Source of the DNA: Streptomyces tateyamensis
Lineage (GTDB): Bacteria; Actinomycetota; Actinomycetes; Streptomycetales; Streptomycetaceae
Length of the DNA stretch: 64,000 bases
Assembly (NCBI RefSeq): GCF_003205575.1
Contig: NZ_PYBW01000036.1
Location: 1 to 64,000, forward strand
Direction of reading: 5' to 3'
Positions 54,394 to 63,595 of this stretch are shown one piece after another. Numbering within the stretch: the stretch's first letter is position 1; each line of letters opens with the position of its first letter. Position numbers and translations under genes: made by a program. The notes under the pieces are model-generated. The model saw only the letters and a program-made list of their open reading frames with translations, was not told where the DNA came from and made no database searches.

Positions 54394-55725
54394 CTACGCC
54401 TCGGCGGACTCCGGCGCGGAGGCGGGCACGGTCTGCGCAACCGGGGCCGCGGCGGGGACGGCCCCGGCCGAGCGGAAGGCGACGGCCGAGTACACGCCGC
54501 CCAGGACCGCCAGCAGCGCACCGCCGCTGAGGATCGAGTCGATGCCGCCGACGTGCAGCCCGGCCACGCTGCCGTGGCTGAACCGCCAGGCCGCCGCCAT
54601 CGGCCCGGCCAGCGCCATGCCGGTGACGCCCGCCACCTGCTGGACCGGGTTGAAGGCCGAGAAGACCCGGCCGAGGTACTCCTTGGCCACCGACTCCATC
54701 ACCAGCGGGGCGATCGCCATGTTGACCGCGATCAGCGCCGGTCCGAGCAGCGCGATCAGCACCAGGGCGGACCAGAAGGTGGTCATCCGGGCGTAGGCCA
54801 GCAGCAGCAGGCCGAGCAGGGCCAGCCCCAGTGGGAAGGTGACCCGGTGCCCGTACCTGGTGGCCAGCGGGGTGACCAGCACGGCGCCGCCCAGCATGCC
54901 GAGCCCGAGCGCCATGTCGAGGATGCCGAAGTAGCTCTTGTCCGCGTGCAGGTTGTCGGTGACGAAGAAGAGGTTGACCGTGTTGAGCGCCCCGACACCC
55001 ACCGAGATCAGCGCGATCGCGATCAGCAGCGCCCGCACCACCCGGTTGCCGGCCGCCATCCGCATGCCCTCCCGCAGTTCGGCCAGCACCCCGGCGGGCA
55101 CGGCCGGTTCGGCCTCGGCCGGGGCCGGGCGCACGCTCAGCGCGCGGACCAGCAGGAAGGAACCGACGTAGGAGAGCGCGTTGATCAGCAGCGCCCACTG
55201 GGTGCCCGCGGTGAAGAGCAGCGGGGCGGCCAGCGGCGGGCCGACGATGCCGGCCACCGCCTGGGTGGTCTGGCCGATCCCGGCGGCCCTGGTCCGCTGT
55301 CCCTCGGGCACCACCTCGCCGGTGACGGCGAACCGGGCCGGATTGAAGAACTGGGAGAGAGCGGTGTTGAGGAAGACCGCGAGGTAGACCACGGCCACCA
55401 GGACGCCGCCCGGCACGGTGTGGGCCGGCAGGAAGGCGAGCAGGGCGACCGCGCCGATCAGCACGGCGCGAGCCGCGTCGGCTCCCATCATGGTCCGCCG
55501 GTGGTCCCCCCAGCGGTCCACGTAGACCCCGGCGATCGGAGCCACCAGCAGCGCGGCCAGCGCCACGGTGACCAGCAGGCCCGAGACGGCGAGTGGTGCG
55601 GCGCTGCCGTGCACCAGTTCGGTGCCGACCCAGAGGGTCAGCGTGGTGTCGAAGACGAAATCCCCGGTCAGCGAGATGGCCTGACCACTCCACAGAAGTG
55701 TGAAGTCCCTGTTGATGATGCGCAC
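54394..55725 (-). CDS. MFS transporter
   Basis: A 443-residue, 12-helix major facilitator. The motif-A-like loop is GVYVDRWGDHRRTMMGADAARAVLIGAVALL after helix 2, and helix 7 onward shows NTVNLFFVTDN and VTFPLGLALLGLLLLAYA. It resembles enterobactin/MefA-type exporters. GTG 55725 follows AGGAT. It is divergent from the secreted cyclophilin. The substrate is unknown. Confidence 0.88.
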   Translation of the reverse strand: MRIINRDFTLLWSGQAISLTGDFVFDTTLTLWVGTELVHGSAAPLAVSGLLVTVALAALLVAPIAGVYVDRWGDHRRTMMGADAARAVLIGAVALLAFLPAHTVPGGVLVAVVYLAVFLNTALSQFFNPARFAVTGEVVPEGQRTRAAGIGQTTQAVAGIVGPPLAAPLLFTAGTQWALLINALSYVGSFLLVRALSVRPAPAEAEPAVPAGVLAELREGMRMAAGNRVVRALLIAIALISVGVGALNTVNLFFVTDNLHADKSYFGILDMALGLGMLGGAVLVTPLATRYGHRVTFPLGLALLGLLLLAYARMTTFWSALVLIALLGPALIAVNMAIAPLVMESVAKEYLGRVFSAFNPVQQVAGVTGMALAGPMAAAWRFSHGSVAGLHVGGIDSILSGGALLAVLGGVYSAVAFRSAGAVPAAAPVAQTVPASAPESAEA

Positions 55726-55852
55726 GGGCGCACATCCTGACACGAACGTTCGAACACTGACAAGAGTTCGACGAATGATCGGTCGGGAAGCTGGGCATGC
55801 ACGGTGTGCACATGACACACTGCCAGCGCCCACCAGACCGAAAGGCCGTCAG

Positions 55853-56527
55853 ATGTCCCGGACCCGCCTCACCGTCGCGGCGGCTGCCGCCACGCTCGCG
55901 CTCTGCGCGACCAGCGCCGCCTCCGCCGCCACCGTCTCCCCCGACGCCCGGCCGGTGCAGGCCACCACCGCGAGCTGCGGCTACACGCCCGCCGTGCCCG
56001 CCGACAACTTCAAGGGCATCCCGGTCTTCGATCCGGCCAAGGCCGCGCAGCCGTACCACGCCACGCTGCGCACCAGCCAGGGCGCGATCACCTTCCAGGC
56101 GCTCACCGACGCGGCGCCGTGCACCACGTTCTCGTTCCGCTTCCTCAGCGAGCACCACTACTTCGACCGCAGCCACTGCCACCGGTTGACCACCCAGCGG
56201 CTGTGGGTCCTGCAGTGCGGCGACCCCACGGGGACCGGCAGCGGCGGCCCCGGCTACTCGTTCCCCGACGAGAACCTGACCGGCGCCACCTACCCCGCCG
56301 GGACGGTGGCGATGGCCAACGCGGGGCCGAACACCAACGGGAGCCAGTTCTTCTTCGTCTGGAAGGACACCAAGCTCTCCCCCGCCTACACGCCGTTCGG
56401 CAAGGTGACCGCCGGGCTGGACGTGCTGCAGAAGATCGCCGCGGGTGGCGAGGACGACCAGAACGCCCCGGGCGACGGCTTCCCGACCCTGCCGGTGGAC
56501 ATCCGCTCGGTGCACATCGGCCGCTGA
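55853..56527 (+). CDS. secreted cyclophilin-type peptidyl-prolyl isomerase
   Basis: A 224-residue protein with a clear Sec signal (MSRTRLTVAAAAATLALCATSAASA). The cyclophilin domain is read from YHATLRTSQGAITFQAL, HYFDRSHCHRLTT, QCGDPTGTGSGGPGYSFPDEN and GTVAMANAGPNTNGSQFFFVWKD. It catalyses cis-trans isomerisation of X-Pro bonds in exported proteins. The ATG follows GAAAGG. Confidence 0.94.
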   Translation: MSRTRLTVAAAAATLALCATSAASAATVSPDARPVQATTASCGYTPAVPADNFKGIPVFDPAKAAQPYHATLRTSQGAITFQALTDAAPCTTFSFRFLSEHHYFDRSHCHRLTTQRLWVLQCGDPTGTGSGGPGYSFPDENLTGATYPAGTVAMANAGPNTNGSQFFFVWKDTKLSPAYTPFGKVTAGLDVLQKIAAGGEDDQNAPGDGFPTLPVDIRSVHIGR

Positions 56528-56548
56528 CGCCGCGTCGGGCCACGAGCT

Positions 56549-56581
56549 GCCCCCGCCCGCCGTACGGGGCCGGGCGGGGGC
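56549..56581. terminator. terminator between the cyclophilin and MFS genes
   Basis: GCCCCCGCCCG and CGGGCGGGGGC form an 11-bp stem with an 11-nt loop, 21 nt after the cyclophilin stop. The genes converge here. Confidence 0.65.
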
Positions 56582-56659
56582 TTCACCGCCGGTCTGCGCG
56601 CACCCGGCGCGGCCGGCGGAGGGTCCAGGGGTCTGGGGTCGGCGGTCAGGGGTCGGCGG

Positions 56660-58114
56660 TCAGCTGCGGACCGCCGCCGGCTCCGGCTGCGGCGCCACGG
56701 CGGTCGGCACCGCCTGCGCGGCCGCCGGGCTCGGAGCCGCGCCGAGCGCACGCCGGGCCGGCACCAGCAGGGCGGCCAGCGCGGCCGCCAGGCAGAACCC
56801 GGCGAGCAGCGTGAACCCGTCGGTGTAGCCCGACTCGAAGGGCCGGCCGGAGGCCTGCAGGTGGCCGGTGACCAGGCCGGTCATCAGGGCGGCGCCGATC
56901 GAACCGCCGATGGTGCGGATGTTGGCGTTCATGCCGGTGGCCGCCCCGGTCTGCGCGGCGGGCACGCTCTGCACGATCAGGTTGCTCATCGAGGCATAGG
57001 CCAGGCCGATGCCGAGGCCGAACACCCCGGCCGCCAGCGCGACCTGCCACGGCTGCCCGTGCCAGGCGGCCAGGATCGCGCAGGCCACCGAGCCCAGCAC
57101 GGCACCCGAGACGAGCTGCGCCTTCGCGGGGAAGCGCCCGGCCAGCCGCCCGCTGAGCACCCCGGCGACGAACATCGCGACCAGCATCGGCAGCATCAGC
57201 AGCCCGGCACCGGTCACGCTCGACCCGAAGCCGTAGCCCGCCGAGGACGGGGTCTGGGCGAACCCGGGCAGGAAGGCCCAGACCGCGTACATCCCGGCAC
57301 CGAAGAGCAGCGCGGCGGTGTTGGTCGTCCAGACCGCGGGCAGCCGCATGATCCGCAGGTCGATCAGCGGGTTGCGGGAACGGGCCTCGGCCAGCGCCCA
57401 GAGGGCGAACAGCACCACGGCCAGCACCAGCAGGCCGATCACCGAGCCGGATCCCCAGCCCCACTTGGCCGCCTGACTGATCGGCAGCAGCAGCGCCACC
57501 AGCCAGCCCGAGAGCAGCACCGAGGCGAGCCAGTTGACGCTCCCTTCGGTGCGCTGCGGCGACTCGGGCACGTAGCGGTGGGCGATCAGCGCGGTGATCG
57601 CGACGATGATCACCGGGAACCAGAAGAGCCAGCGGTAGTCCAGCGCGGTGACGATGGGTCCGGCCAGCACCATGCCCAGGCCGCTGCCCACCGCGATGAC
57701 CGCGGACAGGTTGCTGATGCCGGTGGGCACCCGGGCCGCGGGGAACTCGTCGCGGATGATGCCGAAGGAGAGCGGGAAGAGCGCGCCGGCGATGCCCTGG
57801 ATGACCCGGGCGACGATCAGCACGGCGATGTTGGGGGCGAGCGCGGCGGCCAGGCAGCCGGCCAGCAGCGCGATCAGCGCTCCGACCAGGGTGCGCTTCT
57901 TGCCGACCAGGTCGCCGACCCGGCCGAGGATCGGGGTGAAGATCGACGCGGAGAGCAGGTAGGCGGTCATCACCCAGGTGACCGTGGCCTGCGAGGTGTG
58001 CATCGCGTGCTGGACGGTCGGCAGGGCGGGCGTGATCAGCGATTGGAGCAGGGCGAAGACACCGGCTCCGGTGGCGAGCACGCCGAAGGTGAGGCGATTG
58101 GTCTGGCGGTTCAT
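56660..58114 (-). CDS. MFS drug-efflux transporter (DHA2-like, about 14 helices)
   Basis: A 484-residue transporter. N-terminal helix 1 (GVLATGAGVFALLQSLITPALPTVQ) is followed by motif A GRVGDLVGKKRTLVGALIAL, the motif-C-like SGLGMVLAGPIV and later GSVIGLLVLAVVLF. The pattern fits EmrB/QacA-type exporters. The ATG follows GAAGG. It is divergent from a TetR-family gene across two operators, a classic efflux/repressor unit. Confidence 0.92.
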   Translation of the reverse strand: MNRQTNRLTFGVLATGAGVFALLQSLITPALPTVQHAMHTSQATVTWVMTAYLLSASIFTPILGRVGDLVGKKRTLVGALIALLAGCLAAALAPNIAVLIVARVIQGIAGALFPLSFGIIRDEFPAARVPTGISNLSAVIAVGSGLGMVLAGPIVTALDYRWLFWFPVIIVAITALIAHRYVPESPQRTEGSVNWLASVLLSGWLVALLLPISQAAKWGWGSGSVIGLLVLAVVLFALWALAEARSRNPLIDLRIMRLPAVWTTNTAALLFGAGMYAVWAFLPGFAQTPSSAGYGFGSSVTGAGLLMLPMLVAMFVAGVLSGRLAGRFPAKAQLVSGAVLGSVACAILAAWHGQPWQVALAAGVFGLGIGLAYASMSNLIVQSVPAAQTGAATGMNANIRTIGGSIGAALMTGLVTGHLQASGRPFESGYTDGFTLLAGFCLAAALAALLVPARRALGAAPSPAAAQAVPTAVAPQPEPAAVRS

Positions 58115-58166
58115 CGAACCTTCTCTGGACGCGGGCCAGGAGTGGAAGCGCCTCGAACTGCTAAAG

Positions 58167-58204
58167 TGGAGGCGTTCCTCCAGATTAGCGGAGGCACCCC
58201 TCCG
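58167..58204. promoter_or_regulatory. two tandem TetR-type operators
   Basis: TGGAGG-CGTT-CCTCCA (58167-58182) and CGGAGG-CACC-CCTCCG (58189-58204) are perfect 6-bp dyads with 4-bp spacers, starts 22 bp apart. They lie between the divergent efflux and tetR genes. The shared core GGAGG-N4-CCTCC is the predicted recognition element. Confidence 0.72.
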
Positions 58205-58247
58205 TTTCAACCGGCCCGCCCGGACCGGTCGCCGAAAAGAGGTTTCC

Positions 58248-58832
58248 GTGTCCTCGGAACAGGTAGTGGTCAGCGAGTTCCTCGCGGCCCAGCGACCGCG
58301 CCGCACCGATGCCGCGCGCAACTTCGACGCGCTGCTCGCGGCCGCTCGCGAGGCCTTCGCCGAGCATGGCGCCGAGGCCTCGCTGGAGGACATCGCCCGC
58401 CGCGCGGGGGTGGGGATCGGCACCCTCTACCGCAACTTCCCGACCCGCAAGCACCTGTTCGAGACGGTCTACGCCAACGAGGTCAACGACCTGAGCCTGG
58501 TCGCCGAGGAGCTGGCCGGCGAGCCGCCGTGGCAGGCGCTGCACGGCTGGCTGCAGCGCTTCGTGGACTACACCGTGACCAAGCGCGCGATCCGGGACGC
58601 CCTGGCGGGCGAGGAGAGCGACGTCTTCCTCGCCTGCCGCAAGTCGATGTTCGACGCGGGCGAGCCCCTGCTCGAGCGGGCCCAGCGGGCCGGCCAGGTG
58701 CGCCCCGACATCACCATCGACGACCTGCTGCGCCTGGTCTCCGGCATCAGCTCGGTCGCCTACCCCGAGGAGGGGCAGCGCGACCGGGTGCTCGCCATCG
58801 CCCTGGACGGCGTGCGGGCCGCGGCCCGCTGA
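58248..58832 (+). CDS. TetR/AcrR-family transcriptional repressor
   Basis: A 194-residue regulator. The DNA-binding domain reads RNFDALLAAAREAFAEHGAEASLEDIARRAGVGIGTLYRNFPTRKHLFETVY. The C-terminal ligand domain is helical. GTG 58248 follows AAGAGG. It diverges from the MFS exporter and should repress it through the two dyads between them. Confidence 0.94.
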   Translation: MSSEQVVVSEFLAAQRPRRTDAARNFDALLAAAREAFAEHGAEASLEDIARRAGVGIGTLYRNFPTRKHLFETVYANEVNDLSLVAEELAGEPPWQALHGWLQRFVDYTVTKRAIRDALAGEESDVFLACRKSMFDAGEPLLERAQRAGQVRPDITIDDLLRLVSGISSVAYPEEGQRDRVLAIALDGVRAAAR

Positions 58833-58948
58833 GCGGGGCCCGCACGGCCGGCCGCTGACCCGGCCTGCGCAGCCGCGTCGGGCGCCTGGAAGGATCGCGG
58901 GCAACGATCCGAGCCTCCCCCGGGCTCTACTGGGCGAGGAGGCACTTC

Positions 58949-59470
58949 ATGCCAGAAGCCACGAGGGACCGCGATCGCGAGTTCCAGGAGTTCACCGCCA
59001 CCGCCTGGCCGCGGCTGCTGCGCACCGCGTTCCTGCTGGCCGGGGACCGGCACACCGCTGAGGACCTCGTGCAGCAGGCGCTGGAGCGGGCGTACGCGGC
59101 CTGGGGGCGGGTGCGGCGCGCTGACGATCCGTCGGCGTACGTGCGGCGGATCCTGTTCAACGAGCACGCCCGCCGGTTCCGCCGCCGGGCCCCGGAGCAG
59201 TTGGTCGCCGCCGTACCGGACCGGCCGGCCGGCGACGGCTACGGGCTGCTGGACACCCGCGCCGCCCTGCTGCGCGCCCTCGGCACGCTGCCGCCGCGGC
59301 AGCGGCAGGCCGTCGTGCTCCGGTACTGGGAGGACCTGAGCGAGACGCAGGCCGCCGCCGTCATGGGCTGCTCGGTGGGCACGGTGAAGAGCCAGACCGC
59401 GAAGGGGATCGCCAAACTGCGTGCCTCCTCGACCCTGGGTGACCTGGACAGCATCGGAGCGACGGCATGA
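58949..59470 (+). CDS. ECF sigma factor (SigE-family type)
   Basis: A 173-residue sigma factor. Sigma-2 reads RLLRTAFLLAGDRHTAEDLVQQALERAYAAW, and sigma-4 reads LPPRQRQAVVLRYWEDLSETQAAAVMGCSVGTVKSQTAKGIAKLR. It has no extra C-terminal domain. AGGAGG precedes the ATG. The next gene overlaps by 4 nt and encodes its probable membrane regulator. Confidence 0.92.
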   Translation: MPEATRDRDREFQEFTATAWPRLLRTAFLLAGDRHTAEDLVQQALERAYAAWGRVRRADDPSAYVRRILFNEHARRFRRRAPEQLVAAVPDRPAGDGYGLLDTRAALLRALGTLPPRQRQAVVLRYWEDLSETQAAAVMGCSVGTVKSQTAKGIAKLRASSTLGDLDSIGATA

Positions 59471-60354
59471 CCGAGCAGCACCTCGACGCACAGCCCGCCC
59501 TCGAAGCACAGCTCGCCGACCTGGCCGGCGCCGTGCCCGTCGGCCCGCCCCCGCTGGCCCAGTTGCTGACGGGCGGACGCCGCCGGCTGCGCCGGCGCCG
59601 GACGGCGGCCGTGACCGCCACCGTCGCCGCCTGCCTGCTGCTCGGCGGCACGGCACTGCTCGGCCCGGACCACCGCTCGGCCGCCCCGGTGCCGCCGGCC
59701 GGCCCGCCGAGCCCGAGCGCGCACGGCGGTCGGACCTTCGGCCCGCTCGACCCGTTCACCCCCGACCGCGCGGTGGTCGGTGAGGGCACCACCCCGAGCG
59801 GCCAGCACTGGCAGGCCTGGGTGGCGCGCTGGCCGGCCGCGACCGAGCAGCAGAGCCTGCAGCAGGCCCAGCAGATCTGGCAGGAGCAGCACGCCGCCGG
59901 CAACCTGCGGCTCGAGCCGACCAAAAAGTCCCTCGAGGGCTCCTGGGTGGCGTACCTCGACGTGTGCGACCTCTACGTCACGGTGGACGGCGTGCGGCAA
60001 CCGCTGGACGCCGAGACGCTCGTTCCCGGCCGTGCCTCCGAGCTCAACGCCTTCGCCTCCCGGGACCAGCCGGGCCTCGCGCTCGGGCGCCGCCCGCTGT
60101 ACCCGCCGAACGACCACCTCGACAACCACCTGGGCGACCAGTGGCTGACCTTCGTCGAGGTCCGGCCCGAGGTGACCAGGGCGGTGGTGCACCAGGCCGA
60201 CGGCAGCACCCTGGAGCTGCGGCCGGCCGCGCTCGGCGACTCCTCGGTGCACTGGATCGCCTTCGCCCGCTCCGACGCCGCCAAGGGCGGCACCCTGGAG
60301 CTCTACGCGGCGGACGGCACCCTGCTCGGCAGCAGCGGCCACTGGTTCGAGTGA
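59467..60354 (+). CDS. membrane protein, probable regulator of the ECF sigma factor
   Basis: A 295-residue protein with a short cytoplasmic N-terminal region (about 1-48, Arg-rich at RRRLRRRRT), one helix (AAVTATVAACLLLGGTALLG) and a secreted domain of about 220 residues with no recognised motif. Overlap (ATGA) with the sigma gene points to an anti-sigma role, but no zinc-binding anti-sigma motif is seen, so this is inference. Confidence 0.75.
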   Translation: MTEQHLDAQPALEAQLADLAGAVPVGPPPLAQLLTGGRRRLRRRRTAAVTATVAACLLLGGTALLGPDHRSAAPVPPAGPPSPSAHGGRTFGPLDPFTPDRAVVGEGTTPSGQHWQAWVARWPAATEQQSLQQAQQIWQEQHAAGNLRLEPTKKSLEGSWVAYLDVCDLYVTVDGVRQPLDAETLVPGRASELNAFASRDQPGLALGRRPLYPPNDHLDNHLGDQWLTFVEVRPEVTRAVVHQADGSTLELRPAALGDSSVHWIAFARSDAAKGGTLELYAADGTLLGSSGHWFE

Positions 60355-60376
60355 CCGCGCCGGAGGCGCCGGTCGC

Positions 60377-61669
60377 TCAGGCGTCCGGCGCCACCCGGGC
60401 CAGGCCGTTGATGATTCGGTCCATCGCATCGCCGCCCTGCGGGTCCGTCAGGTTGGCCAGCAGCTTCAGGGTGAACTTCATCAGCATCGGGTGGGTCAGG
60501 CCGCGCTGGGTGGCGATCTGCATCACCTTCGGATTGCCGATCAGCTTCACGAAGGCGCGGCCCAGCGTGTAGTAGCCGCCGTACACCTCCTTGAGCACCT
60601 GCGGGTAGCCCTGCAGCGCCCGCTCCCGGCCGGCCGCGGTGACCCGGGCCTGCGCCTGGATGATGGTGCGCGCGGCGATCTGGCCGGACTCCATCGCATA
60701 GGCGATGCCCTCACCGTTGAACGGGTTGACCATGCCGCCCGCGTCACCGACCAGCAGCAGGCCGCGGGTGTAGTGCGGCTGGCGGTTGAAGGCCATCGGC
60801 AGCGCGGCGCCGCGGATCGGGTCGGTCATGTTCTCGGGGGTGTAGCCCCACTCGGCGGGCATCGAGGCGCACCAGCTCTTCAGCACCTCGCGCCAGTCCA
60901 GCTCGCCGAAGGCCGGCGAGGAGTCCAGGATGCCCAGGCCCACGTTCGAGGTGCCGTCGCCCATGCCGAAGATCCAGCCGTAGCCGGGCAGCTGCTTGCG
61001 CTGGCCGCCGCGGGTGTCCCACAGCTCCAGCCAGGACTCCAGGTAGTCGTCACCGGAGCGGGGCGAGGTGAAGTAGGTGCGGTAGGCCACGCCCATCGGA
61101 CGGTCCTCGCGCCGGTGCAGGCCCATGGCCAGCGAGAGCCGGGTGGAGTTGCCGTCGGCGGCCACCACCAGCGGCGCCCGGAACTCCACCTCGCGCTTCT
61201 CCGCCCCCAGCCGCGCCGTCACCCCGGTGATCCGCCCGGTGCGCTCGTCCAGCACGGGGCCGGACACGTTGCACTTCTCGTACAGCCGCGCCCCGGCCTT
61301 CTGCGCCTGACGGGCCAGCAGCTCGTCGAAGTCGGCCCGCTTGCGCACCAGCCCGTAGTCGGGGAACGAGGCGAGCTCGGGCCAGTCCAGCTCCAGCCGG
61401 ACCCCGCCGCCGATGATCCGCAGCCCCCGGTTGTGCAGCCAGCCGTTCTTGGTGGAGACGTCGATCCCCATGTCCACCAACTGCTTGGTGGCCCGCGGCG
61501 TCAGCCCGTCCCCGCACACCTTCTCGCGCGGGAACTCGGTCTTCTCCAGCAGCAGCACGTCCAACCCCGCCTGCGCCAGGTAGTACGCCGTCGCCGACCC
61601 GGCCGGCCCGGCGCCGACCACGATCACGTCCGCAACACTCTCAACGGCGTTCTCGGTCACGACGGCCAC
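60377..61669 (-). CDS. geranylgeranyl reductase family FAD-dependent oxidoreductase
   Basis: A 430-residue flavoprotein. The FAD-binding GxGxxG is VIVVGAGPAGSATAYYLAQAGLDVLLLEK, the KVCGDGLTPRA motif follows, and the second FAD block is GLLLVGDAGGMVNPFNGEGIAYAMESG. In actinobacteria such proteins near menaquinone and nuo genes saturate isoprene units of menaquinone (MenJ-like). The GTG 61669 start has two overlapping ribosome-binding sites. It lies between nuo and menG, supporting a quinone role (inference). Confidence 0.88.
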   Translation of the reverse strand: MAVVTENAVESVADVIVVGAGPAGSATAYYLAQAGLDVLLLEKTEFPREKVCGDGLTPRATKQLVDMGIDVSTKNGWLHNRGLRIIGGGVRLELDWPELASFPDYGLVRKRADFDELLARQAQKAGARLYEKCNVSGPVLDERTGRITGVTARLGAEKREVEFRAPLVVAADGNSTRLSLAMGLHRREDRPMGVAYRTYFTSPRSGDDYLESWLELWDTRGGQRKQLPGYGWIFGMGDGTSNVGLGILDSSPAFGELDWREVLKSWCASMPAEWGYTPENMTDPIRGAALPMAFNRQPHYTRGLLLVGDAGGMVNPFNGEGIAYAMESGQIAARTIIQAQARVTAAGRERALQGYPQVLKEVYGGYYTLGRAFVKLIGNPKVMQIATQRGLTHPMLMKFTLKLLANLTDPQGGDAMDRIINGLARVAPDA

Positions 61670-61700
61670 ACTCCTGACTCCTGGGACGGACCTCGGCAGT

Positions 61701-62078
61701 CTACGGGGTGCCGGCCACGGGTTCCGCGATGCTCCACAGGTCGTCGAAGCGCTGGATCCGGCGGGCCAGCTTGTGCGCCTGCAGGACCAGGCGGGTGGTG
61801 GCGATCACCGGGGTCCAGTTCGCGGCCAGTGGCAGCGCCCCTGACACCTCGTAGCAGAGCTGCTGGTCGAAGAGGATGAAGTCGAACATCGGGTCCACCG
61901 CCTCGGTGGCCCGCAGGTCGCTGGCCCGCAGCGTGCGGACCGGTGCCGGACCACCGAGGCCTCCACGTCGCCGAGCTTGCGCTCGACGTCGACCAGGAAC
62001 TGCACCATCAGCAGCGCGCCGCCGACGAAGGTGGACAGCACCGGGGTGGTGGCCGTGGACTGGTCGGTCAGGTTGGTG
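61701..62078 (-). pseudogene. frameshifted gene remnant
   Basis: Two minus-strand frames together give a continuous protein-like sequence: the first (62078 to about 61945) reads TNLTDQSTATTPVLSTFVGG...VERKLGDVEA; the second (about 61945 to 61701) reads PVRTLRASDLRATEAVDPMFDFILFDQQLCYEV...IQRFDDLWSIAEP. A frame shift near 61945 separates them, and there is no start codon or upstream part. The family was not recognised; it could be a decayed gene or a sequencing error. Confidence 0.5.
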
Positions 62079-62104
62079 ACGGCTGATCACGCGCCGTGCA
62101 CTGC

Positions 62105-62806
62105 TCAGGCCTTGAAGCCGCGGTGCAGGGCCACGATGCCGCCGGTGAGGTTGCGCCAGGCGACGCGGGTCCAGGCGGCCTGTTGGAGGCGGGCGGCGAG
62201 GGCGGGCTGGTCGGGCCAGGAGCGGATGGACTCGGCGAGGTAGACGTAGGCGTCGGGGTTGCTGGAGACGCGGGACGCGACCGGGGGCAGGGCGCGCATC
62301 AGGTACTCGGTGTAGACGGTGCGCAGCGGGGTCCAGGTGGGGGTGGAGAACTCGCAGATCACCACCCGGCCGCCGGGCTTGGTGACCCGGTGCAGTTCGC
62401 GCAGCGCCGCGTCGGTGTCGTGCACGTTGCGCAGCGCGAAGGAGATGGTGACCGCGTCGAAGACCTCGTCGGCGAACGGCAGCCGGGTGGCGTCGCCGGC
62501 GGTCAGCGGCAGCTCGGGGTGGCGGCGCTTGCCCTCGGTGAGCATGCCGACCGAGAAGTCGCAGGGGACGACCTTGGCACCGGCCGCGGCGAAGGGCAGC
62601 GAGGAGGTGCCGGTGCCCGCGCCCAGGTCGAGCACCAGGTCACCGGGGCCGGCAGCCACCGCGTCGGCCACCGCCCGGCGCCAGGCCCGCGCCTGGCCGA
62701 GCGAGATCACGTCGTTGGTGCGGTCGTACTTGGCCGCGACGTCGTCGAACATCGCGGCGACTTCGTGCGGCTGCTTGTCCAGGTTGGCTCGGGTCACGGA
62801 CCCCAT
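62105..62806 (-). CDS. menG: demethylmenaquinone methyltransferase
   Basis: A 233-residue class I methyltransferase (UbiE/MenG) that C-methylates demethylmenaquinone using SAM, the last step of menaquinone synthesis. SAM motif I is [16 protein letters not shown], and family signatures are [20 protein letters not shown] near the start and [22 protein letters not shown] with [16 protein letters not shown] later. An ATG or in-frame GTG at the start are both possible. It sits with the geranylgeranyl reductase gene and upstream of nuo, as in other streptomycetes. Confidence 0.95.
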   Translation of the reverse strand: MGSVTRANLDKQPHEVAAMFDDVAAKYDRTNDVISLGQARAWRRAVADAVAAGPGDLVLDLGAGTGTSSLPFAAAGAKVVPCDFSVGMLTEGKRRHPELPLTAGDATRLPFADEVFDAVTISFALRNVHDTDAALRELHRVTKPGGRVVICEFSTPTWTPLRTVYTEYLMRALPPVASRVSSNPDAYVYLAESIRSWPDQPALAARLQQAAWTRVAWRNLTGGIVALHRGFKA

Positions 62807-62829
62807 TGTTCACCCTGGCGGCGCGCCGG

Positions 62830-63405
62830 TTACCGCAGGGCCCGCCGCGGCGAGCGGTGGCGCCGCCGGGAGCGCTTGCCGTGGGTGATGGCCGGCATGC
62901 CGTCGGCCAGTGCCTCGGCGGCCAGCGCCATGGTGGACACCACCGCCTGCGCGCTGCGCACCGCGGGGCTGCGGAAGTGGCGGCGGATCCGCAGTACGCA
63001 CAGGGCGCAGACCAGCAGCGCCACCGGCACGCTGATCTGGGCCAGCCGGATGCCGGCCGCCTGCGGGTACTTCTGGTCGCACAGCCGCACCGCACCGGCG
63101 TCGGTGGCCGCGTGCTCCAGGCAGATCGAGTCGCCGACCCGGGCCTCGGCGGGCAGTTGCAGGTCGGCGGCGGAGTGCTGCTGGCCGCCCGCCTGGTAGC
63201 TGACCGCGCTGTAGGTGGCGCTGCCGCCGGAGAGCTGGGTGATGGTGCCCTGGACCCGGACCGGGTCGGCGCCGATCTTGTCGGCCAGCTCGGTCTGCCG
63301 CCAACCGAGCAGGCACATGCCGAGCGCCACCACGGCGCTCAGCACCGCCGCGAGGTACCAGCCGCGGCCGATCCGGGGGACGGCGGACGGGGACGGAGAT
63401 CGCAT
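62830..63405 (-). CDS. small two-helix membrane protein
   Basis: A 191-residue protein with helices at about 15-35 (GWYLAAVLSAVVALGMCLLGW) and at about 120-140 (AQISVPVALLVCALCVLRI). The loop between them is extracytoplasmic and beta-rich with two cysteines (SICLEHAA, VRLCDQK) that could form a disulfide. The layout recalls DUF3592-like proteins. ATG 63405 chosen; no good ribosome-binding site. Function unknown. Confidence 0.7.
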   Translation of the reverse strand: MRSPSPSAVPRIGRGWYLAAVLSAVVALGMCLLGWRQTELADKIGADPVRVQGTITQLSGGSATYSAVSYQAGGQQHSAADLQLPAEARVGDSICLEHAATDAGAVRLCDQKYPQAAGIRLAQISVPVALLVCALCVLRIRRHFRSPAVRSAQAVVSTMALAAEALADGMPAITHGKRSRRRHRSPRRALR

Positions 63406-63595
63406 TTGCTGGGGTGACCTGGATTCGGATAGGGGCGTGGTGAGGTGGACCGACGCACCTGGGACGGGTAACACCGGACCGGTCGGATGGTAGCCGCTGA
63501 CGCGGTCCCAGGTCACGGCGAGTCCGAATCAGACCGACTGCGGATCAAGGGAGTTCGGATACTGACGGGCCGCCACATCCAAGGCCGACGGACGG
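63406..63595. other. intergenic gap
   Basis: Between the small membrane protein and the amidohydrolase-like gene. No supported gene or clear hairpin was seen. Confidence 0.3.
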
